Positions 9,676-17,397 of a stretch of DNA of 60,673 nt are shown here, in pieces. This stretch comes from CAIKXD01 sp035439485. GTDB lineage: Bacteria; Bacteroidota; Bacteroidia; UBA4408. Both the position numbers and the translations under genes were made by a program. How positions within the stretch are numbered: the first letter of the stretch is position 1; each line of letters begins with the position of its first letter. The notes under the pieces are model-generated. The model saw nothing but the letters and a program-made list of their open reading frames with translations. It did not search any database and was not told the DNA's origin. The stretch covers positions 1 through 60,673 of the forward strand of contig DAORKI010000008.1 of the NCBI GenBank assembly GCA_035439485.1, written 5' to 3'.

Positions 9676-9855
9676 CTAGTTCTTCTTGCGAGAATCTTTG
9701 ATCTTCTTTGCACCGTAAATTGCGCAAGAACCTAAAACCAATGACAAACCACCATCAATTGGTGTCGCGTTTGGAGGTAATGCGAACAATGCAGTTGCTG
9801 ATAAAATCATCATCCCTGTAAGTAGTGCTACTGATAAGAAGTTACTTTTGTTCAT
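9676..9855 (-). CDS. 59-aa secreted PID-CTERM-like small protein
   Basis: Very short but well supported. An ATG opens a 59-residue frame: a signal peptide of about 25 residues (cleavage near ALFA), a short Pro-rich linker (LPPNATPIDGG), one hydrophobic helix (LSLVLGSCAIYGA) and a basic tail (KKIKDSRKKN). This PIDGG-helix-basic-tail layout is the hallmark of the PID-CTERM sorting signal described for Bacteroidota, analogous to PEP-CTERM. The mature protein is almost nothing but the sorting tail. A perfect TTTG-N19-TACATTTG promoter and a strong hairpin terminator frame it. No exosortase-like gene is in this window, so its processing enzyme would be elsewhere. Coding status is strong; role unknown. 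Confidence 0.85.
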   Translation of the reverse strand: MNKSNFLSVALLTGMMILSATALFALPPNATPIDGGLSLVLGSCAIYGAKKIKDSRKKN

Positions 9856-9895
9856 GATATATTGAGTTAAATTGTTTTATATTTTTGAATTGATG

Positions 9896-9926
9896 CAAAT
9901 GTAAGAAAGATTTTTTAATTCCCAAA
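9896..9926 (-). promoter_or_regulatory. Canonical Bacteroidota promoter of the PID-CTERM-like gene
   Basis: On the minus strand TTTG (9923-9926) is followed after exactly 19 nt by TACATTTG (9896-9903), an exact match to the TTTG-N19-TAnnTTTG consensus. Transcription would begin around 9888, leaving a leader of about 33 nt before the ATG. Confidence 0.8.
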
Positions 9927-10004
9927 TATTTCTTAAAATTATTTTGTTAACAAATTTCATTATTAGTGTTAATTATTGATCGAAATATCAGCAAATGCTG
10001 GTTT

Positions 10005-11111
10005 TTAGTATTTAAATCGATGTCCCATTTGCATAAATTTTTTCTCAAACTTTAAATAAAGAAACCTTGCCGTTACATAAGTAAGAAATGCGCATATGGT
10101 GACAAGTAATATATCATTAAAAGTTTTAATTTGTGGTAATTTACCAGGAATAAGGAAGAAAAATAGGCCTAAAATCAATTCATGGAACAAATAAATACTG
10201 AATGAGAAAAGCCCTAAATTGATAAATATTTTTTTTTGTGATAGCTTAGTTATAAAATTGGTATTATCGGTTAATACTAACAAAAGAATGAGCATATAGA
10301 GGAAACTAAACCAACTGTTTACTATAAATAAAGGCATATCCCATTTCCCTATCGAAAATAGGAAAGTTATACTAAATAAAACAAGTACAATAAAGTTGAT
10401 TTTTTTTAACTGAGATTTGAAATAATGAACAAATGTTGAGTTTTCATAGGCCAATGCTACCAGAATTCCGCCAAAAAGGGCGTCAAAACGGCAGTGTGTA
10501 AAGGTAGATAAAGCATAAACAGTTGGCGCATTGAAACGAAAAACAGGCGCCATAACTATTCCTATTAAGAGTAAAATTAAAAGTATTCTTTTTGAAGAAA
10601 AGTATATTAAAACTGAAATGAGGAGATAAAACTGTTCTTCTACACCTAGTGACCAGGTTGGACCAAGCCAAACGTTACCAATATCATTATAAATACCAAT
10701 AAAAATATTTTGTAAAAATGTAAAATATACCCAAATAGAAATATGCTCATTAAACCACCAATCGGTGCCCTTTCCTATCCCTAAACTACAAATAACAATA
10801 ACTGAAACTAATAATAGCAAGTAAAGTGGAACGATTCTACAAATTCGTCTAATATAAAAAGTTTTGAAGAAGTTTTTTGATTTTTTGTTTCTAAGCAGAA
10901 TACCTCCTAATAGAAAACCCGACAGTATAAAAAACATATCTATACTGGTATAAAAGAAGTGAGTAATTGATTTAATTAAGAGATTGAATTTTGAGGCATC
11001 AGCATCAATTAAGTTATTTGCATAATGATAAAGAACAGCTGCTAAAATTGCCATTCCACGTAATCCATCCAGCTCATTTATGCGTTCGTCTTTTTCAGAA
11101 TTTTCACTCAT
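10005..11111 (-). CDS. OafA/NodX-type membrane acyltransferase (Acyltransf_3)
   Basis: About 368 aa with roughly ten hydrophobic segments. The N-terminal ELDGLRGMAILAAVLYHY carries the conserved Arg and His of the acyltransferase-3 family; TSIDMFFILSGFLLGGIL follows, and the mid-protein WSLGVEEQFYLL segment is also diagnostic. These inner-membrane enzymes move acetyl or other acyl groups onto polysaccharides, lipids or peptidoglycan; the acceptor cannot be told. The ATG is overlapped by 8 nt by a tiny upstream ORF, with a structured leader before that, so translation may be coupled. It is the only clear envelope-modification gene in this neighbourhood. Confidence 0.9.
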   Translation of the reverse strand: MSENSEKDERINELDGLRGMAILAAVLYHYANNLIDADASKFNLLIKSITHFFYTSIDMFFILSGFLLGGILLRNKKSKNFFKTFYIRRICRIVPLYLLLLVSVIVICSLGIGKGTDWWFNEHISIWVYFTFLQNIFIGIYNDIGNVWLGPTWSLGVEEQFYLLISVLIYFSSKRILLILLLIGIVMAPVFRFNAPTVYALSTFTHCRFDALFGGILVALAYENSTFVHYFKSQLKKINFIVLVLFSITFLFSIGKWDMPLFIVNSWFSFLYMLILLLVLTDNTNFITKLSQKKIFINLGLFSFSIYLFHELILGLFFFLIPGKLPQIKTFNDILLVTICAFLTYVTARFLYLKFEKKFMQMGHRFKY

Positions 11112-11148
11112 AATTCTTCAACAATTTTTTAAATTTAGTTGTATTCAT
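11104..11148 (-). CDS. Possible 14-codon upstream ORF overlapping the acyltransferase start
   Basis: ATG opens MNTTKFKKLLKNYE and the TGA falls 8 nt inside the acyltransferase gene (ATGAGTGA). Its ATG overlaps the stop of the 41-codon ORF upstream as TGATG. The frame remains open further upstream (WSFVRSNLFGLL, then ISYRYDFEKRFVLWLL), so it could instead be the tail of a decayed gene. Only the frame and overlaps are seen; translation is unproven. Confidence 0.2.
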   Translation of the reverse strand: MNTTKFKKLLKNYE

Positions 11149-11273
11149 CAAAAGCCACAAAACAAAACGTTTTTCAAAATCATACCGATATGATATTTGT
11201 AATAGACCAAATAAATTTGATCTAACAAATGACCATCGGCATTTACCTCAGTTTGAAATGGTCTAAAGACCAT
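11148..11273 (-). CDS. Possible 41-codon leader ORF
   Basis: An ATG inside the hairpin at 11255-11276 opens a frame beginning MVFRPFQTEVNADGHLLDQI and ending in FCGF, with a TGA that overlaps the next ATG by one base. The composition is protein-like, but a second overlapping frame is also open here, so it may be a conserved noncoding repeat that merely lacks stops. I do not recognise the peptide. Confidence 0.22.
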   Translation of the reverse strand: MVFRPFQTEVNADGHLLDQIYLVYYKYHIGMILKNVLFCGF

Positions 11274-11541
11274 TTCACTTTCGTATCAAATGTGCTTCAA
11301 AGTAATGAATTAAAACCTTTATTGATAAGTACAAATGTAGTTTTTTGTTATAATTTTTAGCACAGACAATTTTCGATTTATCAAATAATACCAATTGCAT
11401 TTATTTTAGTCCTACTGAATTTAATTCATGATAATAAATAAAAATGCAATGATTAATGCCGATAATACTTGAAATTAGTACAATGTAGCTATACTACAAA
11501 TGGACTATATTGAAAGTGTTATTGGTATAAATGGACAAAAA

Positions 11542-11573
11542 AAAAGGATGCCGAAATAAATCGACATCCTTTT
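11542..11573 (-). terminator. Terminator of the 1899-aa secreted protein gene
   Basis: AAAAGGATG and CATCCTTTT (11542-11550 and 11565-11573), extended by CG/CG after one mismatch, form the stem. On the minus strand the second arm runs into nine T residues. It lies 18 bp after the stop codon. Confidence 0.75.
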
Positions 11574-11590
11574 ATGAAACAAAGTGAATA

Positions 11591-14500
11591 TTATTTCCTG
11601 ATAGATAGTTTCTTCACAAAAATTTCACTGCCATAATTTACCTTACCTACATAAATTCCTTCTGCAATGTTAGTTGTAGAGATGATATATTGGTTTTGTC
11701 CTTTGTTTATAACTTTGCTAAAAATAAGCTTTCCAGCAAGATCAATTAATTCGAACGTAGCATTTTGCTCTATGGTTTCTGTAAATTTAATCATAATTTG
11801 ATTATTGGAAACAAGCCATTGAGCAGATTGGTTAGATAAATTTTCGATACCCGTTGTAGAATATACCGTAACTGGTATTTCAATTACTTTGATGCACTCG
11901 CCATTGTTGGCAGTTGCAGATACAATGTAAGTTCCATCAACATTAAATAAATGATTCACATCGTTTCCTGTCATTGTTGAGCCATCACCAAAATTCCATG
12001 TAGTATTTCCAGTAGAGTTAATAGCTGAAAAGTTAACATTTTCGCCAACATTTATTTGTGTAGCAGAAGCGTAAGCTTGTAAAGAAACTGGTGTAAGTCC
12101 TGATACAGTAAAATAATCAATACTAGTATAACCACTGTTATAAAGGTATGTAATTTCATAATTTCCAGTTTGCATATTGTTAATGCTATGTTGTCCATTA
12201 AAATTTGGAATTGAAGCCACCTCTATTCCATCTTGGTTTTTTAAACTCACATTGACAACAGCATTAGAATTGTATACAAGAGTAACTTTTCCATCATCTC
12301 CATTACATGTTGCATTTTGTATATTTAATTGAACAGCTGGAGTAAATTGAATAAAGAATCTTCCTTCATGTGTACCAGCATCTAGATTTACTGAGTAAGA
12401 AGGATTGCTTCTTAAATTTTGAACAATTCCGTTTTGGGCATCATAAAGGTAAATCATTGCACTTGGACCAAAAGAGCTTAAATCTGTAGCAATGATGCTA
12501 TGAGAACCAGAAGCATTAACTTTTATTCCTAATGGAATTACCTTGTCGGCATTAAATTCACCCAATCCATTCATTGCAAGATTATAATTGCCATTTACAC
12601 TATATAAGAATGATTTATCTGTATTGAATGGGAATCGCTTTTTAGCATCAGTGAGTTCATCAAAATTGTCGGTTGAAACACTAGGAGCAAAGAAAATAAT
12701 GATTTCATCATGGGTGTCATTTTTAACTAGTTCAAGTCTTAAAACGTCATTAGTTATTGCAGGTTGACTAAAAAATGTTGGAGTAAGGTCTGTAGTTCTA
12801 TCAGTATTTAAAGCTTGTATTGCACCAGCTGTGTTGGCGGTAACAAGAAACGCTTGAGAAGAAGCAATAATGTTTCCAACACCATTGGTGCCAAGACTTG
12901 TAAAACTATTGTATTCTCCATAGGTACCATTATATCCGCCTGAGGTAACAAAAGCGTTATAAGTTGTAGAAAGATTAGTATTATGAGATTGAAAAGTGGT
13001 CCAATTGATAGGCGATGGATAAGGGTTTCCGATTAAATTAATACCATCGCTGGCCTTGGTTACATTGAAATTTATAGGCCCATTGTTAACAGGTCCAAAA
13101 ACATCAACAGTTGTATTTCCTGGAACAACACAAGCAAAACCTTTTAATGGGGTGATTGGATCAGTTGTACCTGTATAGCCAATATAACCATAAGAAGAGT
13201 TAGGATTTAAATCAGTCTCATCATATTCAAAAACTGTAGGAATTACAGAGTATGTTGCACCAGGAATGAATTGCAAATTATTTACTGAAGATAAAATTGT
13301 AAAATCATCTCTCCATCCAGAAGTTGTGTTGTTTACCAAAGCGTTTTGTACAGGACTTGAAAGAAAATGATAGCCTGACAAAGGACCAATTTTTCTTTCA
13401 ACTAGCACATCACCAATAACGTTTCCTGCAGCGCTCCCATCGATTAACCCGGTTTGAGTTGATGAAGATTTTATTACAATTCCTCCATTTGAATTTAAAT
13501 CACCAGCAATCACTTTTAAAATTTTAGTAATTTCTAATTTTCCACCACTGTTAATGCTTACTGAAAACGCACCAAGAGTGCCGCCATTTCCAGAAATATT
13601 AGAATCAAAATTAGCAACAGTAACCTTACCTGTTGAATTAATAGTTAGTGAACATGGTGCAGCAGGAGTATTATTTGTTAGTCCATATAATCGATCAGGT
13701 ATAATCAAACTTCCATTTATAGTGATATTTCCATTTCTATCTCCAGTACCATTACCATCAATGCCATCAATTGCCATACTTCCTGCAGCATCAGTTAAAA
13801 TTAGATAACGGGCACTATTAACAACTAAATTTAATGAAGTTCCAGCTATATTATTATAAAAGGCAGTACCTGGATATCTTAAATTTAAATTAGCGTTAAG
13901 TGTTAAAGTAGAGGATAGATTTGTATTCAAGTCCTTTCTAACTATTGCTAAATTGTTAGAACCAGCACCACTAATTGTAGTATTAGTTCCTTCAATTGAT
14001 AATCCCAGAGCATCATAGGTTGTACCATTACCAAGTACACCATTGTTGGTAATATTACCATAAATCCTAATGAATTTTTCAGCACCTGAAGTATTAACAT
14101 TAGTAAATAATTTACCTCCTGGATTTATAGTTAAATTTTTCATGCTAGGCACAGTAGTAGTATAATTTAATTGTACTGTATTACCGTTTCTAATTACATA
14201 ATTTTTTGTTGAAGAAAATGGTGGACATAAACCTTCAGTTCCAGTTGGAGTATCTGACCAAATAGCAGTTGACGCATTAAATGCATCAGGGTTTAAAGTA
14301 CCAGATAAAATCGAATAATATGTTGCAGCATCGCAATTGTAGTTAACCAAATTTGGTGTTCCATCAATTTTACAGGCACCCCAGCTTGCTGGTAAAGAAT
14401 TATCATCATTTGGGTTGTTTAAGCTCAGAGATGGGCCAAATCCATTGGCAGCAGGAGTAAATGTAACTGGTGAATAATTTACTTGGTCAATAATTGCAGC

Positions 14501-17290
14501 GCCAATTCTAAAAATAAGAGCAGCACCAGTATTGGTTAATTGATCAGAAGCAGCGCTTAATGATATAGTTGCAGCAAAAGGGAATGTACCTGCTGTTCCT
14601 AATTTAACAGTGATATATTGTCCAGGTGCTAAAAGAATTGAAGTCGCAGGAGGAAATGTTCTTGTCCAAGCTACCCCAGATGAAGGAGTTCCTTGTATTG
14701 ACCATGTGCTATCAACTGTTACTGAAACTATATCATTATTATAAAGTTCAACCCATTCTTCATCAGCTCCAAGACTGTTGTACATTATTTCGTTTATTAC
14801 TACTTTAGGTACATCATTATCAGTAATATTTAAATCTAAGGAGATATTAAAACCAAGTTCAATACCAGCACTTGGATTTAAGATAGCAATGGTAGCTGTT
14901 TCAATACCTTCGAATAATATATCATTCACAACAGTTAACGTAACCGAACCCGAAGGGTTAACACCTGCTGGAATATTAATTGTTGTGCCAGTGATATTAT
15001 AATCACCAGCAGTAATACCTAAACCACTTACATCAACATCTAAAGTTTGAGGAGAAGCTAGTGTTCCGGTAATAGTTGCTGTAATGGTAATTGTAGAAGC
15101 TGCTGCTTCAGTTGCTGTAGCACTACTTAAAGTTAAATTAGCATAGGGTAACAAGAAGCATTGCATAGGTACATCGGCATTAGCTAAAACTAATGCAGTG
15201 GCGCCTCCAGTTGGATTCACGGTATTGATATTACCTGTTGGCCAAACGCCATCGGCATCGCTAAAGGTACATAATTGATTCCCACTTACTCTTGAATAAG
15301 AGGCTACATAGCGTATACCGTTAGGAAGTGTATTGGGTATTAAGGTTCCCCAAGCTTTTGCAACACCTTCTACAGAGCTTTGATAGAAAGTCGGATAGGC
15401 AGTACCTCCAGTAGTTCCATCACTTTCAAAGAAAGTACCTGAAATTGGGCGACCTGTGCCAAGGTCGTTATCAAACAAATAAATAAAATCTCTAACAGCG
15501 CCATTTGAAACACTTCTAATACCTGTTCCATTATTTACACCGGCACTTGCTACCAAGTTTACTACTTTCACTGAACTTGTTGTGGTAACTCTATTCACTA
15601 CAGTATTTCCACCAGCACCATCGTTTAACATAATACGCATAAAGACATCATTTCCAGGTGTAAATCTTGCATTTCCAGAAGGCTCTAATATAAACCAACC
15701 AGTGTATGAGCCTGAACCATCAGTATCAAATTCTCCAAATTGACCAGGAGTAGAAAGACCAACAGCTGTAGTTCTAACCCATGGAATGGCATTCGTGAAA
15801 ATTGGGACACCAGCCCCATTATTATTTGCTGGATCTGAAACGACAACGCCAGTATTAAAATATCTATATGTTGAGTTTGGATTTAAGTTATTTATAGTTA
15901 CTCTGAATGGGCATGGTAAACGGTTATTGTTAGCCCCATTGAAACCTTGCATATATTGTGGAACAATAATTTCAGTTAATGTTGGGACCAATATAGTTTG
16001 ACCCACCAAAGAAATTGTTGAAGGTGAGTTAAGTGCATTCAAACTTTCAATTGTGATAGTTCCATTATAATTTCCTGCAGAAGCGCCTGTAAGTCTAACT
16101 TGTATTGTTTTATTTACTGTAACAGTATTGTATAATAAACTACTTGACCAAGTGAAACCACCATTATCAGAATATTCATAACCAGCAACAGCACTCACAG
16201 TAATTGGATCGGTTAAGTTTATACCAGTTACAGTGAAAGTACTTGCAGCTGAAGGTGTACCAGTTGGTGTTGAAAATATATTTGTTGGTGTAATGGCTCC
16301 AACAGTAATTGAAGGTACCGCAGGATCAACTGTACCAGAGGCAGTAATCCCTGCAGAAGCTCCGCCTCCTGTAATAGAAATTGCTTGTAAATTATAAGAA
16401 CCAACAGATTGAGAGGCTTTTAATCTAACATAAACTGTTTGAGTGCCAAGACTCGCACCACTAAAAGCATAATTAACAGAAGAAAAGAAATTGGTATTAT
16501 CAGAGCTCACTTCGTAAGCTGTAACACCTGCATCAACTGTTATATTGCCAGGAAATCCAGTTAAATCAGACCCAGTAAAAGTAAATGATTGAGATGAAGA
16601 GGGACCTAATCCAAACACATAATTAAATCCAGTTAAACTAGCAACGGAAGGAGTAATTGTAGGAGTTGCTCCGGCTATACCTGTAAGTTTAACATCATCA
16701 ACCCGAATTGATAAGGTACCTGATTTTAAGAATCTGATTTTTAGGCCAGAAATTTGTGCAGCAGGTGGTAATGCCAATGATTTTGATAAATACCAACCTA
16801 AAGCAGCATTGTTAGCCTCATTAAATAAGTTTGCTGGAGTATTTGCAACATTTACCCAAGCACTTCCATTCCAAAATTCAACAGCAAAAGTAGCATGGTT
16901 TGCTGCATTTTCCTTTCTGTAACCAAATTGAACTTGCAGGCTTGAAAATGTTGAAGCATCAATACCTTCTATAGCAAATCCATATTGATTATTGGTTGTT
17001 GTAAAAAAAACATTTGCAGACCCAGAAGCACCAGTATATCCTGTCGAAGCTGAAGTAGCTCGTATATCGGCCGAAACAGTGGCCGCACCATTAGTCATAG
17101 TGTATGAGTCATTATCAAAACCATTAGCAGTTTCATGAGCAGCAATAGTAGTTGTTCCTCCTACAGTCCCCATAGTTTCGCTGAAGATGGTGGTTTGAGC
17201 TTGTAAAAGATTCACAATGCTCAGTAGCAATAGCATAAATGTTGATTTTAGATGCCAATGCCTTTTTTTGATTGTTTTTTTTGTTTCCAT
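11591..17290 (-). CDS. Giant secreted T9SS cargo protein with lamin-tail and PKD domains
   Basis: About 1899 aa, exported by Sec then T9SS. Order: signal peptide ending near LLQAQ; beta-sandwich and repetitive choice-of-anchor-like sections to about 710; a Calx-beta-like domain (about 715-825, with GDYNITGTTINIPAG); a lamin-tail domain (about 828-980, KVVINEIMYNSLGADEEW); long beta-helix-like Asn/Gly-rich stretches; a PKD domain (about 1740-1805, TWNFGDGSTMTGNDVNHLF); and a T9SS type A C-terminal domain ending GIYVGKVNYGSEIFVKKLS. No catalytic residues are recognised, so it is probably an adhesin or surface-layer protein. The downstream PLD-like protein upstream on the same strand has a related export signal, but 107 bp separate the two genes and each may have its own promoter. 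Confidence 0.88.
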   Translation of the reverse strand: METKKTIKKRHWHLKSTFMLLLLSIVNLLQAQTTIFSETMGTVGGTTTIAAHETANGFDNDSYTMTNGAATVSADIRATSASTGYTGASGSANVFFTTTNNQYGFAIEGIDASTFSSLQVQFGYRKENAANHATFAVEFWNGSAWVNVANTPANLFNEANNAALGWYLSKSLALPPAAQISGLKIRFLKSGTLSIRVDDVKLTGIAGATPTITPSVASLTGFNYVFGLGPSSSQSFTFTGSDLTGFPGNITVDAGVTAYEVSSDNTNFFSSVNYAFSGASLGTQTVYVRLKASQSVGSYNLQAISITGGGASAGITASGTVDPAVPSITVGAITPTNIFSTPTGTPSAASTFTVTGINLTDPITVSAVAGYEYSDNGGFTWSSSLLYNTVTVNKTIQVRLTGASAGNYNGTITIESLNALNSPSTISLVGQTILVPTLTEIIVPQYMQGFNGANNNRLPCPFRVTINNLNPNSTYRYFNTGVVVSDPANNNGAGVPIFTNAIPWVRTTAVGLSTPGQFGEFDTDGSGSYTGWFILEPSGNARFTPGNDVFMRIMLNDGAGGNTVVNRVTTTSSVKVVNLVASAGVNNGTGIRSVSNGAVRDFIYLFDNDLGTGRPISGTFFESDGTTGGTAYPTFYQSSVEGVAKAWGTLIPNTLPNGIRYVASYSRVSGNQLCTFSDADGVWPTGNINTVNPTGGATALVLANADVPMQCFLLPYANLTLSSATATEAAASTITITATITGTLASPQTLDVDVSGLGITAGDYNITGTTINIPAGVNPSGSVTLTVVNDILFEGIETATIAILNPSAGIELGFNISLDLNITDNDVPKVVINEIMYNSLGADEEWVELYNNDIVSVTVDSTWSIQGTPSSGVAWTRTFPPATSILLAPGQYITVKLGTAGTFPFAATISLSAASDQLTNTGAALIFRIGAAIIDQVNYSPVTFTPAANGFGPSLSLNNPNDDNSLPASWGACKIDGTPNLVNYNCDAATYYSILSGTLNPDAFNASTAIWSDTPTGTEGLCPPFSSTKNYVIRNGNTVQLNYTTTVPSMKNLTINPGGKLFTNVNTSGAEKFIRIYGNITNNGVLGNGTTYDALGLSIEGTNTTISGAGSNNLAIVRKDLNTNLSSTLTLNANLNLRYPGTAFYNNIAGTSLNLVVNSARYLILTDAAGSMAIDGIDGNGTGDRNGNITINGSLIIPDRLYGLTNNTPAAPCSLTINSTGKVTVANFDSNISGNGGTLGAFSVSINSGGKLEITKILKVIAGDLNSNGGIVIKSSSTQTGLIDGSAAGNVIGDVLVERKIGPLSGYHFLSSPVQNALVNNTTSGWRDDFTILSSVNNLQFIPGATYSVIPTVFEYDETDLNPNSSYGYIGYTGTTDPITPLKGFACVVPGNTTVDVFGPVNNGPINFNVTKASDGINLIGNPYPSPINWTTFQSHNTNLSTTYNAFVTSGGYNGTYGEYNSFTSLGTNGVGNIIASSQAFLVTANTAGAIQALNTDRTTDLTPTFFSQPAITNDVLRLELVKNDTHDEIIIFFAPSVSTDNFDELTDAKKRFPFNTDKSFLYSVNGNYNLAMNGLGEFNADKVIPLGIKVNASGSHSIIATDLSSFGPSAMIYLYDAQNGIVQNLRSNPSYSVNLDAGTHEGRFFIQFTPAVQLNIQNATCNGDDGKVTLVYNSNAVVNVSLKNQDGIEVASIPNFNGQHSINNMQTGNYEITYLYNSGYTSIDYFTVSGLTPVSLQAYASATQINVGENVNFSAINSTGNTTWNFGDGSTMTGNDVNHLFNVDGTYIVSATANNGECIKVIEIPVTVYSTTGIENLSNQSAQWLVSNNQIMIKFTETIEQNATFELIDLAGKLIFSKVINKGQNQYIISTTNIAEGIYVGKVNYGSEIFVKKLSIRK

Positions 17291-17397
17291 TTTAGATATT
17301 TAAGCGTGAGATTATTGATGAAATTTCTATATGCAAAGAACTATGATTTAATTGACTTGAATTGAAATTGAGTATTAAGTTAAAGTTAATATTAAAT

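Larger units (their letters stand above)
11112..11590. other. 479-bp intergenic leader and inverted-repeat region
   Basis: Gap upstream of the acyltransferase and downstream of the 1899-aa protein gene. On the minus strand a TACATTTG -7 box (11332-11339) could start a leader of about 210 nt. Inside it are a 6-bp-stem hairpin (11179-11194) and a perfect 9-bp-stem hairpin GAAATGGTC-TAAA-GACCATTTC (11255-11276). Further right, ATACCAAT (11387-11394) and ATTGGTAT (11521-11528) are inverted about 140 bp apart and enclose ATTGCATTT / AAATGCAAT (11394-11402, 11442-11450). The right end is the terminator of the neighbouring gene. No longer gene is visible. Confidence 0.55.
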
